This document shows, in pieces, positions 63,985-64,000 of a stretch of 64,000 bases of DNA (positions within the stretch are counted from its first letter, which is position 1; each line of letters opens with the position of its first letter). The translations under genes were made by a program, and so were the position numbers. The stretch lies in the NCBI GenBank assembly GCA_027490225.1, contig JAIXYK010000059.1, positions 57,977 to 121,976 of the forward strand, read 5' to 3'. Source of the DNA: Bacteroidota bacterium (lineage in GTDB: Bacteria > Bacteroidota > Bacteroidia > M30B66). The notes under the pieces were generated by a model. The model worked only from the letters and a program-made list of their open reading frames with translations. It was not told the origin of the DNA and did not search any database.

Positions 63985-64000
63985 ACAGGAAAATTTGGAA

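Noticed and set aside
1..64000. CRISPR arrays, tRNA or rRNA genes, insertion sequences
   Set aside because: No regularly spaced repeats, cloverleaf with a T-loop, ribosomal RNA core or transposase was recognised on reading both strands.

Overview
The window is a 64-kb piece of an AT-rich chromosome from a member of the Bacteroidota, most probably a flavobacterium-like aerobe. The main indicators are type IX secretion (T9SS) C-terminal sorting domains, an alternative complex III (Act) operon running into cytochrome c oxidase genes, a BatA-type double-membrane-anchor VWA protein, DUF6029 and Omp28 envelope proteins, and many -7 boxes of the form TAnnTTTG, the Bacteroidota sigma-A signature. No tRNA, rRNA, CRISPR array, insertion sequence or prophage was recognised.

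Layout. 1-7014 (minus): dcw cluster mraZ-rsmH-ftsL-pbp/ftsI-murE-mraY-murD, with murD cut by the window edge. 7290-8347 (plus): alpha/beta hydrolase and gatC. 8350-12489 (minus): an unknown secreted protein, a dihydroorotase-like protein that has lost almost all metal ligands, and a VWA membrane protein. 12555-14114: NUDIX hydrolase, a small membrane protein and a secreted T9SS protein. 14221-20427 (plus): an envelope group with three thioredoxin-like CxxC proteins and two beta-barrels, ending in ubiX. 20424-22391 (minus): queG and ruvB. 22463-33703 (minus): ActABCDEF followed by cytochrome oxidase subunits II and I, closed by a clear terminator. 33968-34378: a SPOR protein. 34384-39183 (minus): rimP-nusA-infB with a hairpin plus U-run in its leader. 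39463-45186 (plus): ExbB-ExbD-ExbD-TonB, a small membrane protein, a PstS-like lipoprotein and a TPR protein. 45187-47047: YajQ, rpsU and xerC. 47108-63984: a bifunctional FTCD followed by a surface-polysaccharide cluster.

The polysaccharide cluster holds seven glycosyltransferase, methyltransferase or acyltransferase-type genes, a polysaccharide deacetylase, two sugar-nucleotide epimerases/reductases and the three-part acetamidino-sugar module (N-acetyl sugar amidotransferase, HisH2, HisF2). The module is split between strands. Long AT-rich gaps and a truncated PIG-L deacetylase fragment at the right edge suggest that this end of the cluster has been rearranged.

Most of the window is core bacteroidete chromosome. 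The items most worth a second look are the degenerate dihydroorotase beside the VWA protein, the CxxC envelope cluster, the TonB operon with a CxxC-bearing ExbD and an orphan phosphate-binding-like lipoprotein, the possible attenuator in front of rimP-nusA-infB, and the broken PIG-L gene. Start codons were moved downstream from the longest possible reading frame wherever a signal peptide, family N-terminus or promoter position supported it. All functional statements are from sequence reading alone; no database search was run.
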